Assembly (NCBI GenBank): GCA_028829895.1
Contig: CM054182.1
Span: 89,227,046-89,291,045, forward strand
From: Sinotaia quadrata
Lineage: Eukaryota; Mollusca; Gastropoda; Architaenioglossa; Viviparidae
DNA: 64,000 bases
Reading direction: 5' to 3'
Position numbers and translations under genes: made by a program. Every line of letters starts with the position of its first letter. Position 1 is the stretch's first letter. Shown here piece after piece: positions 1-15,410 of this stretch. The notes beneath the pieces are model-generated. The model did not search any database. It had not been told where the DNA came from and worked only from the letters and a program-made list of their open reading frames with translations.

Positions 1-27
1 TATTCATTCTGATCCTAACATCTTTAC

Positions 28-2948
28 CTTACTACATGCTTCAATGTGGTGATAGATGATTGGAAAACCTGCCACTGGGAACAGAGGTTTGGGAAGCTCC
101 AAGGACAATGGCCTAAATCTGGTACCTATTAGCATTATTAAAAGAAAGTTGATAAAAGAGAGAAAATTACTGTGTAGTTTGATTTTTAATAGTAATTTGA
201 AATGCATTATTGATTAAGTAAATGTTATAAATTCTTTCAGACTGTATTAAATTGATCAAATTAATATGAATATATTTATGGTATATGCAAAATTATACAT
301 GCATAAATTATTAATCTATTATTATTATTAATATTATGTATGACACTGAATTAAATTCTGAGAATGGTGCAATATTGATGTAGTGTGATGCTTGATGAAA
401 TAGCAGACTCTGCTAATATATGACTGCTCTAGAGAGATATATTACTTGTTAATTTATTTGTTCATTCAGTTCTTTTAGCAATTACTGCTATATAAAGAGA
501 TACAAGTGGCTATGAGGATACTTTTTTATAATACATCATGTACGAATGTTTCACTTTTCTTAGCATTAAACAGACAGTTATGCCAGAATGGTGACATTTG
601 AAAATGGTGGAATTCACAACTTTGATATATATATGGGAGCCACAAATAAATATTAATTGCAAGTAATGAATGGAAAAGATCTAGCTGAACAGCTAGATGA
701 GATAAGAAGCAGAATAAAAGAAAATTTTTCCTTTCCATTTTTTGACCATTTAGCTATAACTATAATGGTTGTGCAAGAGAGATATGAATCTTGCAAAAAA
801 GGGGGAAATTTGTGGCAACTTTAAGAGCATAATTTATGCCACAAGTTAATGAAGCTAACAAAATATATTTATTAAGACAAATGAAATAAGAAGGAGGTGA
901 AACAATCATATGTCACAATTCCAGAATGAAAGAGGCTGTACTTTAAAAGACTGAGGTTAAAGGATGTTTTCAAAGCTTGAGTTATGAAGTCCATCAAAGG
1001 GAACTTTTTTAAAAAGCCACACAAAGTTACAACTCATGCAGAACTCTTTTGATTCAAATGACTGTTTGAAATGACAACTGCACTTGATATTATTTCTACT
1101 GATGCACAATTCAACAAGCTTGCACTAAACTTCCTGGAACTTGGAGTTGGAATATCTGCTTTAAAAAGTTTAAATGAACTTGATGTGGAGATTAGAGAAG
1201 GAAATCAAGAAAGGAAAGGAACAAGAAAGATTTCTAAATGTTGAAAGAGGTACCAAAGAGTGGGCTGGAAACTGGAGATGAAGTAATTCTCCAAAATAAC
1301 AGAAAAACAAAATGTCATCAATTTTAGAACCCAAACCATGCAAGGTGACTGAAAGAACATCATCCTGAAGTCATTATTAAATATCTTAAATGAGTGTTAT
1401 AGAAGGAATTTAATACATACTAAACCATATAAATTAAATTATGGACTGCTATTAAGGTGAATGTAACAGAGCTACTAAAAATACTACAGAATCTGATAAC
1501 ACAGCATAACAAGGAAACACCCAGGAGAATCCTACCAATCAACTGAAGCCAGAGTCCCAAGGAAAATGAGGTTTCCTAGCAGATTTAAAGATTATATAAT
1601 ATATTTATTTTTACTAAACTACTAATGCTGTGGATACTGTTTTGACTTAAATTAGTAATTTTTTTTATTTATTTATTAGTAGAAATCTATTTAAACTAAA
1701 GTGGAACTGGAACTTTTAAACTATTTAATATTTTACAGATAATTATAAATATTTATTGTTTCACAAAGCAATTGAATGATCTTATTTAAAATTAAAAAAA
1801 CAAAGACATACCAGATGTTTGTGAATCTGAGTTTGTATGATTGTCTATGTGTGTAACACTCAACCCTCTTGTGTAACATTTAGAATATTCTATTATGAAA
1901 GTTATTCATTACTAAATAATAAACTTAATATTGTTCCATGTTTATTTATTATAAGTAAATGAAAGAGATGCATTATAAACATCATAAGTTAATTTCCTAT
2001 TACACTTTAGACTTTTTTTCCTTCATTTTACTTATAATTGTTACATATATATTTTTACTGTACTTAGTTTTAAATTATTATTGAGCTATTAAATGTATAA
2101 CTCTAACAGCCCAAATAAATGTATTAATTCAATGTGATTGTAAAGTATCTTTTGTCGTTTTGAAAAGAAAAAAACTATTTATGCAATAAACAATATATGA
2201 ATTCAGCCTAGCATAATTCAAGAAAAGTTTCCCATATAGTAAAGTATCCACAATCTGCGCAAAAACTTATTTATAAGTGTGTGGTGTGTGAGAGAGAGAT
2301 TGTTGTGTGTGTCCAAAACTTACTCAAGCAAAAATACACGTAATATTTGGGATTTTCAATTTAAATTGTACCCACAATTATATATATATATATATATATT
2401 ATATATTATTATTATTATTATTATTTATATACATGATTGCACAAAGTGACGTACAACCTATTAGGTAATGTATATGCTTCTATTGCATTTCACAGAATAC
2501 TATTAACAGTATTCCTAAAAAAAATAATAATACTTCCACTCCAGTAGTGGCTAAAAGTGCTTGTACACCAATTAATTTATTGACAAGTCACTACTTGTGA
2601 CCATGACAGCAAAAAAGTTTTAAAATAATAGAATTAATAATATACGTGTTTTTTATCATTTCATTTTATTTAATTCATAAGGAGTATTAGAATTCTTTAA
2701 AATGTGTATATAAAAATTCTACTAAATTATTTATTCATCTTACATAAAATTGTTACATGTTAGTAAGTAATTGTTAGTAAGTAGTGATGCAATGACACTA
2801 CGAAGTAATAATCGAGTACTTTCACATTACCAATGTATAAAAGATGCAACTCTATTAAATTATTTACTTTTCTATTTATAAATAAGGAGTAGATTATTGT
2901 CTATGTACCTTTCATGGGTCCTCCGATGAGTATAATAGCTTTCAGCAT
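28..2948 (-). CDS. GMPPA: GMPPA, mannose-1-phosphate guanylyltransferase regulatory subunit alpha (first two coding exons, partial)
   Basis: Coding exon 1 is 2948-2909 and exon 2 is 125-28; the gene continues past the left edge. Exon 1 starts at an ATG and reads [14 protein letters not shown], ending at a GT donor at 2908-2907. Exon 2 follows an AG at 127-126, continues in phase with [20 protein letters not shown] and reaches HHIEACSK before a GTAAAG donor at 27-22. Together these give the nucleotidyltransferase signature ([21 protein letters not shown]) at the N-terminus of the GMPPA family. In known animals GMPPA binds GMPPB and acts as a GDP-mannose-sensing regulatory subunit in the cytosol, tuning supply for glycosylation. 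The splice phases match across the 2.8-kb intron. A TGA at 6-4 lies beyond the donor, so it is intronic. GMPPB is less likely because the wording after GTRFRPLS follows GMPPA. Confidence 0.9.
126..2908 (-). other. GMPPA intron 1, no further gene seen
   Basis: AT-rich intron of 2.8 kb with no recognisable coding exon. It contains a short GT-rich stretch near 2278-2312 and a simple repeat of TA then TTA units at about 2381-2425. Confidence 0.7.
2381..2425. repeat. (TA)n followed by (TTA)n microsatellite
   Basis: About ten TA dinucleotides are followed directly by a run of TTA trinucleotides. This is a compound microsatellite within GMPPA intron 1. Confidence 0.85.
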
Positions 2949-3389
2949 TGTAAAACTATTTCCGGACTTGGGAAGAGTTTTGAATCGTCTGCTGATTTTT
3001 CACACGTCTGCACCCTTAACTCACCGTTAGAGTTTATTCCCTTGGTATGGGCTCAACCCACGAATTTAATTAGTTTCGTAAATGGTGATCCACATAACAA
3101 CAAAATTCAAGAGAAAATGTTAAAATGCAAATTTGATTATGGTTTACTTTTGTTTACATTGAAACTTCGGTTAAATTATAATTATGTTAAACACCAGTTT
3201 CTGTCAACTTGCCCTGCATTTATATACCTGTCTATCGTCACGTACCTCCAATTAAAGTTGTTGGGTTTTATTATATCAATTAGTGTCCTGTTGAACGGTC
3301 TCCTAAGCTTAGTTTTTTAATACATTGAGTCTAGAAATATATTAAATCCAGAAATCAATTGCAGAGTAGGTAAACTTTAAAAAAAAAAA
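2949..3389 (-). promoter_or_regulatory. Presumed GMPPA 5' UTR and promoter region
   Basis: This is the sequence directly upstream of the GMPPA start codon on the minus strand. It carries a few more CpGs than the surroundings (around 2960-3060 and 3238-3300). No TATA box or precise start could be assigned; the call rests on position only. Confidence 0.35.
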
Positions 3390-3886
3390 TGTTTAGAGGC
3401 TAATGAGATAGTAAGTTCTTCATCAGCTATTAGCAGTGCTTTTGGTTCCACATACAAACTCCAATAGACTTGTTTCACATTTCAGAAGCATGTAGGCCTA
3501 CTAACTCTACAAATAGAAGTTACTTTATAATGTTTTATGTCAAAATTTATACTGTACTTGTTAATTTTACTTAAAATGTAAAATATCAAAGCCTTGCTAC
3601 ATTTTCTCTTTCATGAGAATGAACAATCTTCTTCCCCCTGTAAATATATTTAGCTTTCTATTCATCTGATTTTGTCTTGTTTGGACCTTTGGTGTTCCAT
3701 GTCATCATCAAGCTAAAGTTAAAACTTTCCATGCATTACTGAGCTTGACATTACCAATGTTGGTTTCAGAGGTCATCAATGCAGGAGTTAGAAATTTGAA
3801 ACAAGTCTATTGGACTTTGTATGTTAAACCAAAAGCACAGCGAATAGCTGATGAAGATCTTACTATCTCATTAGCCTCCATTTACA
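3390..3886. mobile_element. Foldback MITE with TIRs of about 95 bp
   Basis: The left arm (3390-3483) and right arm (3791-3886) are near-perfect reverse complements. Shared blocks include GGCTAATGAGATAGTAAG, TCTTCATCAGCTATT and CCAATAGACTTGTTTCA. The roughly 300 bp between them have no ORF, so this is a non-autonomous DNA transposon of about 500 bp. No clear target-site duplication was seen and the superfamily is not assigned. It ends 75 bp left of the next element. Confidence 0.8.
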
Positions 3887-3960
3887 TGTACATGTATTTC
3901 CCCAGAATTCATTAATTTTTATCCTAAAAATAATCAAATACAATGAAAGATGAAAAATAA

Positions 3961-5891
3961 CACTGCGTCACACACACACACACACAAATTTTTTAAGTTG
4001 TCTAAGTTTTTTCAACTGATTTAGAACAATTTTGCACTGCTAAATTCGAAAATTACATCCGTTTTTTTCAATCAGGTCAGGGTTTGTGCTAATTCGATTT
4101 TTTTAAAATCCTATCTTATAACTAAATCGATTACATTTATGTAACATTCAATTTTCGTTAATATTTCTCTTCCAAAATAGTAATTTTTAAAAAAAATCGT
4201 TTCTAACACAATTCGTTTATTAAAGGTTACAAAAGTTGCTTAGTGTACATTGAATAGTAGACATTGATAAAGGTAAATACATATAAATTCAATATTAGGT
4301 CATCATTGTTCAAAATTCAGGGCATGAACTTTCGTCTCTTCGAACTTGTAGAATGCTCAGCAGTACGGATGAGTCCAACAGTAATCAGCCATCATGACTG
4401 CATCCCAGCGTCCCTGATACCTGGTCTCCATCTCTTTCATATCCTGATGAAATCTCTCCCCATGCTCGTCGCTCATTGATCCCAGATTTTCAGGAAACCG
4501 ATCCATATGTGAGAATAAGTAATTCATTTTGATGCTCATGTTGTATCCAAGGTTTCTGAAAGCAGTCAGCATATTGGCAACAAGCTCTGCATAGTTCCTG
4601 GCCGTATTGTTGCCAAGAAAGTTTTTCACGACCAGAGTAAAAGCCTTCCACGCTTCCAGTTCCACTTCGCTCATTGATTTTTCAAACTCTGGATCTCTGA
4701 TTAGCTTACGGAGTTGTGGACCATCAAAAATGCCAGCTTTCAACTTCTCAATGGTCAACCGCTTCATACTTCCCCTTCAGTGTAGTCGAGTGAGCTAGAG
4801 GTATAAAGGCAAACTGGTTACCATTGTGAAGCAGAACACATTTCAGTGATCACTTGCTGCTGTCAATGAACAATCTCCAATCTTCAGGTTTATACTGTGG
4901 CACTCCAACCTTGAGCAGAAGCTGTGCAATATCTGTACAGTGCACGATCCTTCTCTGTAGAGAAAAAATATTAGGTACTCTTGATGTCTGTTACGGTAGA
5001 AGGTGATGCGAATACTGTCAGAAATGACGGTTTTTTCCCTCAATCTGGATGCCAACAGTTCATCAGATGACTTTGACAAGCTGAGATCACGAACAAGATC
5101 ATTTAGCTCATTTTGTGAGAAAGGATTTGGAGCATCATCATCAAGAACCACCAATTCTTCAACACTAGAGAATTCTCTTTCACTAATGTCGGTAAGTTCT
5201 CCAGGGACAGGTACTGGAATTTCATTACAAGAGCTACTGAACGACGAGTTGATTCAAGATCAGGATACTTAAGGCTGCTCCTGTTTTTTCTGTTAATCCC
5301 AGTCAAATCAATAGCGCAGAGGTAGCAGTCAGTGACATGGTTTGTCGGTTCCCTCCAAACCATAGAAATTCCCATTTTTAGACAACTCTTTTTACCCTTG
5401 GTCCAACGACGCAGATTCTTGGTGCACGTCGTGCATACCATGTGTGGCGCCCAAACTTTATCCTGGTCACCAAGTTTTATACCAAAATAAGCATGGTAGA
5501 CGCGCTTTATAAAACCTGTTAGTGGATTCCTGTTAGGAACAACTGTGAATTCGCCGCAGATGTAGCAAAATACAACGGGTTTATTTTTGCAATGTCTTCT
5601 GGCCGATACCATTTCATTACCTAAAGAAGAAAAATATCAATTATCAATTATTCAAAAATTAGCTTATGTAACCTCTTCATAATTATGTTTATTTAAAAAA
5701 ATAAGAAATAATTTACATCATATAAATAGAAAATATCCTTACATGTAAAAAAAACCAAAAAAATAATAATGTGGCAATAGATCAAAAAGTTGACCTGATT
5801 GATCAAAACCGATGTCATTTTTGGATCCAGCACAATAAAACTCATAAATCCGTCAAAAAATCTTAGACAGCAAATTTGATGTCGCCCAGTG
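3961..5891 (-). mobile_element. TIR-bounded element carrying a broken zinc-finger orphan gene
   Basis: Two inverted segments bracket the pseudogene at 4357-5612. The left one (about 3985-4081) and the reverse complement of the right one (about 5789-5876) align across roughly 85 bp, sharing GTCTAAG, TTTTTT, ACATC.GTTTT and CAATCAGGTCA in order. Further out, both sides begin CACTG (3961 on the plus strand, 5891 on the minus strand) followed by a similar G-rich/CACA stretch; on the left a short CA microsatellite has expanded just inside. CACTG-type ends are known from CMC-group transposons (CACTA/Mirage/Chapaev), which suggests but does not prove that class. No matching target duplication was found (left flank ...AAATAA, right flank TTGTAA...). 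Confidence 0.6.
4357..5612 (-). pseudogene. Degenerate copy of a multi-copy invertebrate zinc-finger orphan protein
   Basis: Three frames together give a family I recognise as an unnamed multi-copy protein in arthropod and mollusc genomes. The N-terminus (5612 downward) has cysteine pairs CYIC, CTTC and CYLC, as in a zinc-binding fold, and the motif MVWREPTNHVTDCYLC. A second frame from about 5154 reads DDDAPNPFSQNELNDLVRD. The C-terminus (4767-4357) has the family signature DEHGERFHQDM and ends near MADYCW. Damage is plain: a frame change near 5130-5154, further shifts in 4850-4990, a TGA at 4852-4850 where the family has a sense codon, and a large internal loss near 4766 where the text jumps from TTLKGKYEA to LTIEKLKAG. 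From memory the missing part exceeds 100 residues. It is a dead copy. The family's function is unknown to me; a transposase or element-encoded role fits the flanking TIRs. Confidence 0.8.
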
Positions 5892-7482
5892 TTGTAATAA
5901 GTGCTTTTATGTAGTTCATCATTTTATGATCTTGTTTACTCTTTGATCACCACCGACTTTAAGAATTTTGTAACTAATTATAACAAGATAGGGCTGTTGG
6001 GCAGTGTTTACTTGGTGGCTGGAGGGAAGGAAATCTGTCAGTTAACCAGGACCCACATTATAAAAGGTATGTTTTCAGTCTTTAAAATGAAAACACAATT
6101 AAACCATAAAACAATTAAGTACACACACTTTCTTACATTTAATAATCAGAAAAAAATCTACACAACAGTAACAATAATTTATTGTGGAATAATATTTTAA
6201 TACTACTGTTAATAGACCACAACCAAGCCTGCAAAACTAGAGTTACTATCATGTTCACAGAACATGGAGTTGTAACAGAGATTATATAAAAAAGATTAGT
6301 ATATTACTTTATTAGTAAATATTAGTTACATGTATATAATCTATGGTTATAGGTCCTTGCATAAGCACGCTGACAGTTTCTTCTGCTGAATATTGCTTTT
6401 GAGCTCCAGTGTCAAAGTTAATGAGACAAGTTCTAAGGTTTACCAGTACATCTCTTTTGGTTGTTTAGGTCTATAGAAATGAAAAATGAGAGTATTTGAT
6501 GATCTCTGAGGTCAATGATGTTAACTAGATTTTTGTGCCTGGGGAAATTCTAATTTTAAACTTGACAAAAACACCAAACAAACATAATCAGAGACAGAAC
6601 ATTTACCTTAAGGTTGATGACTACCAGTGTGTTGTCTGTTAGTATGTTAAAGCAGATATGATTGTTTTACAAAGGGTACTTGCCACCCTTTACATCACTC
6701 AGGCACTGACTGACAGCAGTATCGCCAGTACTTATAAGACATGAAATTATGACTGATATTATTTGTGGGAGACTAAATCTAATTTCTGACAAAACAGTAA
6801 AATATTTTAACTTAAGATTTATAATACTGAGTACACCCACAGGACTGCATGTCATGTTGGTTTTTCAAATAACTAATTTGCCATATCTTTACTTTCATTA
6901 TGTTCAGGTTATGTCATTCAATAGTGAAAAATATCCTGCAGATTTTATTACTATTACCAGTTACAGTTCACCTAATAACCTTATAGCTCTTATCTTGATG
7001 GCATCAATGCTGTCTTAGTATTGCAGTAAAATGATCGTTTGTTCTTTAGGTTGCAGGTGTAAGTGATTTCATTATTGAATACTATATTTTAATTTGTGCA
7101 CTAGCACTATCATATATGATTCTATGCATATATATGTAGTATTCTAATATTAAATTAAAATAAACTTTTTGAACAAGAATTATAAGAACCCAAGCCAAAA
7201 TGAACAGTGCTACAAATGGTAGAATATTAGAACAAATTTCAAAAAATGCAAAGAGAGACAAATAGTGTTTGTTGATTTTATTTTCAAATAATTATATTGA
7301 ATATTTTTTAATGTATTAATTTTTATCAATAACAATAATAAACATTAAGTTAATAGTTAAAATGTTCTAAATCAGTAATAGACATAGTTTCCCTTTTATT
7401 TAAGATGTATTAAATGTGCATTTTACAGACTTCACTGCAAATAATTGCTGAATAAAAAATGTACATTATCTTCCTGCTAGTG
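5892..7482. other. Intergenic, no gene recognised
   Basis: AT-rich sequence with only short, composition-driven open frames. No repeats with clear boundaries were seen. Confidence 0.55.
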
Positions 7483-8679
7483 CAGTGCTGTCCAACCTTT
7501 TTCAGTCTATGGGCCACTATTAAAAAATTGTCATGAGGCCAGGGGCTTTTTAGTTATGTTGGATACAGTTGCTAAATAAATTAATAAAAAATACCTTAAT
7601 TCCTACTTTCCCCTCATTTTTAGCCTTCTATTTTCTAAAAAAGATTTCATAACATTGTAAAACTTTATATTTGTACACTGCACAATATGACATTAGGAGT
7701 ACATTATTTAAAATGTTTTTGTGTAATCCAATGTTTTTCAAATTCCAATAGCTTTTAGCTAATTGATAAATCAAGTATGAATTATCTGATGTTAATCTAA
7801 AGTTGTTTATTATCACTAACGGTATAATTTGTGGATGTTTCGAAACTAATATTCCAACATATCAATTTATTTAGCATCAAGTTACATCTTCAGTGTAAAA
7901 TCGGACTCTGAATTAAATTAGCAATTTTTGTTATTTGTGGCTGGTATTGAGTTATAGCTGCCCTCATCAGGCTAAATTTTTGTTAAGTCAAAGAATTTCG
8001 TTTCTTTGACTTGATGTTGGTCATTGCAGAAAATCCTACTTCACAAACTTGAAGTGAAGGGTCTCTTTCTCAGATTGGTTTTTTTTCAAAACATCTATGG
8101 AATTCTGGCAGAGCACACATAGGCTTATCACCCGGCATTGCGAACAAAATTTCAAGTTCCTATGATGGATTAAACATGCGGTTTTCTTCTTTAACTTTCC
8201 GCTTTCTGTTGACTGGTTCAAACTGTCATAGGCTGGGGCCGCTGTGTTGTCCATTTTATTTTATATGCTTGTCATTTTTACAGATAGAATAAAATTAAAA
8301 ATTACAAAATTAGTACTTTTTTTAATACAATTTTTTATTACTTTTTTTTTATACAAAACTTTTAACTGAACTCAATAACAATGACGTCTGCACAGCGTGT
8401 TAACAACAGAACATCCACTTTCAGTAGTGACTCCTGGGAATAAGTATAGTCATTAAAATACTTTTAGACTTAACATTTTTGGAATTTTTTAGAAACTATT
8501 ATTTTGTGCAATATTTAAAATTAACAATACATTTTAAAATAAACTTAGAATTAGTCCAATAATTATTGAAGAAATTAAATAAAATGTTTAAATTTTATGA
8601 CAAGATTTTGCATAACTGAAAGTTTAAAAAATATTGTGATAACTCTGGCAAGCACTTAGAAGGGGCATGGACAGCACTG
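7483..8679. mobile_element. hAT-type element, non-autonomous or decayed, with 8-bp target duplication
   Basis: The left end begins CAGTGCTGTCCAACC and the right end, read on the minus strand, begins CAGTGCTGTCCATGCC, giving a 12-bp TIR typical of hAT elements. Flanks are TGCTAGTG (7475-7482) and AGCTAGTA (8680-8687), matching at 6 of 8 bases as expected for an old hAT target duplication. The interior is 1.2 kb with only a short open stretch at 8254-8036 on the minus strand. Confidence 0.75.
8036..8254 (-). pseudogene. Possible N-terminal remnant of hAT transposase
   Basis: A 72-codon open stretch inside the hAT TIRs starts MDNTAAPAYDSLNQSTESG, followed by a basic KLKKK and scattered cysteines (CSQC, CVLC). 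A short, hydrophilic, basic N-terminus is common in hAT transposases. No catalytic region follows. The assignment comes mainly from its place inside the element. Confidence 0.35.
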
Positions 8680-9899
8680 AGCTAGTACATCATGTTTAAA
8701 TTTATCTATGGTATATAATAATTTATTATTTTACCATTAGACATTGGGGAGGGGTGGGTGGAAATTTCCCTAATTAAAAATTAACTGCTAACTCAGTGTT
8801 ACCCAGAGCTGGTTTTATGGGCATTAGTTCTGTTAAAATCATATAATACCTCATACTGAACTTGAAAAATTATTATCAAAATAACCCCCATATTCATCTT
8901 CACTCAAAAGCTAGGTATATAATGATAAACAATTTGAACACCTTAAGGTACACTTAGATTCCATCTTATCTGCTTACAAGGCACACTTATCAGAAAAATT
9001 GTCTCAAAAAGCTGACAGAGGCACACATAAGGAAACCTCAAAAAGTTGATACAGGCACAATTTATGATATGATATGAAATTACCTCCAGAGTAATAATAG
9101 GGCACGAAAAAGAAACTTTAAAATGAAATTTACTCCCCTAAATCACCTCCCATTAGTGCAAGCATACATCAGAATAAAATTACAAGATCACATACATTGT
9201 GATAACAATACAGACATACTTCAGAAGTGGATTTTTTTCGTTCAAAATCACAGTTGCAGTGTTACAGACACTAAGCCACATACCCCATCTAGACAATATC
9301 ATACTAATTAAAAATTTGCAAGGCAAGATGAAATGTGGTTTGTGAAAGGAAATTCTGTGGATTTTTCTTCTTAAATTTACACCATGGATCTTCTGCTTCA
9401 ATCATCAATCAATGTGTAAGCAGGAAATGATCATTTGATTCATATGAAGCAAACCACAAAAAGCAACAATTAAGATCTGAGAAACATCAAACTTTCAACA
9501 ACAATGAATCAATAACACTAAAAAATGAAAGAAATTAGCACAATTTCAATATTATGCTTAAATAAATAATCATGAAAATTAATTCTACACATTAATGTGA
9601 TGCATCCACACATCTAATTCCATTGTACATTCTAGAGACAAGATATGTCTTGCAATCCTGACCATTCCAAACAGTTTGTTTGTGGAGTCTTTTCGAAAAG
9701 AAATTTCATCATCTAAATATTTTAAGTAATATTATGAGAAGAAACATAACTAACTCTTCTGGCAAGATTTTAAAAGAAAAACAAACAAACAATTTAATCA
9801 TTCTTCTTTATTTACACAACTGTACACAAACACTCCAACATTCATTTTTATTTTGCATATTCTCGACAACTTGCACACCAATATAAATGCTAATCACAG
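8680..9899 (-). other. Intergenic and presumed UBE2E 3' UTR
   Basis: No coding signal apart from short random frames. The part nearest 9900 should be 3' UTR of the UBE2E gene. A minus-strand AATAAA lies at 9812-9807, about 90 bases past the stop, and is a candidate poly(A) signal. Confidence 0.5.
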
Positions 9900-13541
<3,642 letters not shown>

Positions 13542-13900
13542 TTTCGTAGACAGCTTTACGTCTGCGCAAGTAGCTAACACAGCTCTGACTCGAAGTGGCG
13601 ACAGACGCTGCGAGATATCCTGTGGGGCCCGGTTGGGGAGATGGGGAAGTTAACATAATTTTTAGTCCCTTTATTTCGATGTACTAAAAAGCCACACAGT
13701 AGTTAATTCTCGTGTAACAGCTGGAAATAACGAACCACTTGTAACAACTACGTGCACTTCTCGTCACCGATGATTAAAAAAGTTATGTTCAAAACATGAT
13801 AACTTGACCCATATTGTTCAAAGTCCTAGTTTTCTGAAACAGCAGCTAACAAAGAACTGCTAAAGCGTGTATCTGTGTGTATTAGTTTGGCAGGCAAAGG
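13542..13900 (-). promoter_or_regulatory. Presumed UBE2E 5' UTR and promoter
   Basis: This stretch upstream of the UBE2E start is richer in CpG and GC than its surroundings (13540-13640 especially, with GGGGCCCGG). A pyrimidine-rich tract followed by CCCCACAG lies just before 13618 on the minus strand and would serve as a splice acceptor for an alternative upstream exon. No core-promoter motif is assigned. Confidence 0.4.
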
Positions 13901-14135
13901 TCAGTGGAACATTCTGGCTTAAATCCAATATGTTTGATAAACCTGTGAAAAAGGTTCAAGTGAATGTACATGTATTAGTATTAAAATTCAATTTCATGAA
14001 CATTTTAAGAGAGCTAACGCCGGTTTCGGAAACAATAGAACCAAAATTAAAATGCATCCTCATTTATTCCTTTTTAAATATGACTAATGGTAAACTTATT
14101 TTTTTACATTAATTATGTCGAAGACTGTTGTGTTT

Positions 14136-14395
14136 AACGTATATATTATTTCCTACGAATATATATTCTGCTCCGTACTAAATATATTCGACATCAATAA
14201 ATATATTTTTTTCCCAGCGTGACAGTTGAAAGTCAACTCACTACGTTTAGGAATATACAGACCTATTCTGTTGTTATCTGTCATAAATATATTCGACATC
14301 TACATAATTACTCTGATTATTTTTTCCAGTGTGACAAACAACTCTTACTATCTGTAGGAATATATATTCTGTTTGTCATAAATATATCAGCATAG
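14136..14395. repeat. Degenerate tandem repeat, about 120-bp unit
   Basis: Roughly two and a half copies share the blocks GGAATATA, CATAAATATATTCGACATC, a T-rich run with CAG, and GTGACA. Spacing is about 120 bp and the copies have diverged. Confidence 0.55.
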
Positions 14396-14849
14396 ATATG
14401 AATTACTTTTTCTTCATGTAAAGGAAAATAAAAATGGGTCCATAATTTATTTTTAAATAATTACATTTACACTATTGAAATTCACTTTTTTTTTTTTTTT
14501 TTTTTGCACGTCATTTTCGTAATGATGGCTCAGTTAAACAGTCTCACTTTTCAAAAGTCTAAAAACACATTTCAATTGTTTCATGACAATCCATTTCTCT
14601 GTGACTGTTTCTATGAATCTCATTTTTTAAAATTTTCTTTAAATTCTTTTCTTTAAATTCTAAAAATACTGTTTTAGTTTTGAACATAATGCCAATTAAT
14701 TTTATCTTTCCATGTAGTATTTTTTTTTAAAATAAACCTTTTTATTACATTTATTTAAGAGCTAGTCTTTGTTGTCTTTTCTTTCTGCTTAATAAGAAAC
14801 ATCTTTAAAATAATAAGCAATGATAATTTATTCTGAGGGTTTTTTTTCT

Positions 14850-15050
14850 CTTTCAAAATTATATCGTCTGAAACCGAATTTATAGTCTTTTACACGGAAT
14901 CTACTTTTTCTTTTTCTTTCTTTTTTTTTCAGAATTATGTCATCTGAACCAAATTTTCAATCTTTTCTACGGAATCTGTTTTCCCTCTTTTAGAATCCCG
15001 TCGCCTGAAGCAAAAAAAATGTAAACACTTTTGCACGGAATCTGTAAAAC
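14850..15050. repeat. Three degenerate copies of an approximately 75-bp unit
   Basis: The pattern (T-rich) AGAATTATGTCATCTGAA ... CAATCTTTT..ACGGAATCTG occurs three times, near 14857, 14930 and 14990, with point changes between copies. Confidence 0.6.
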
Positions 15051-15307
15051 GATATGCATTGCCCACTTGCCTTCTTTGTGCCGTGTACTTATTAATATGC
15101 AACTTAATTCGTGAAAATCGTCAATCGGAAATTAATGACATCGGCGGGGTGAAATGAAATTTAATCCCTAGACGCACATTCAAACTAAGTAACGCATCAT
15201 CCAAAACATGCACGCGCACAAACACACACCGCCACCACAACCACCTCTGAGACTATTAAATGAAAAGATAATTGAATAGACGTGAGTACTATATTTTGCC
15301 GTGGTTT

Positions 15308-15410
15308 TTAAGAAAAGAAAGAAAGAAATGATGATGACGACGACGATGACGATAAGAAAGAAAGAAATGATGACGACGACGATGATGATAAGAAAGAAAG
15401 AAAGAAGTTT
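15308..15410. repeat. Purine-rich duplication (AGAA and GATGAC units)
   Basis: A block of AAGAAAGAAAGAAATGATGA followed by GACGACGATGA-type triplets occurs twice with a period near 50 bp, then an AGAAAG run. It accounts for the lysine/methionine-rich open frame here, which is not a gene. Confidence 0.7.

Noticed and set aside
4..6. In-frame TGA in the GMPPA N-terminal reading, suggesting a pseudogene
   Set aside because: A strong GTAAAG donor at 27-22 ends the exon earlier at a phase-0 position, so the TGA is intronic.
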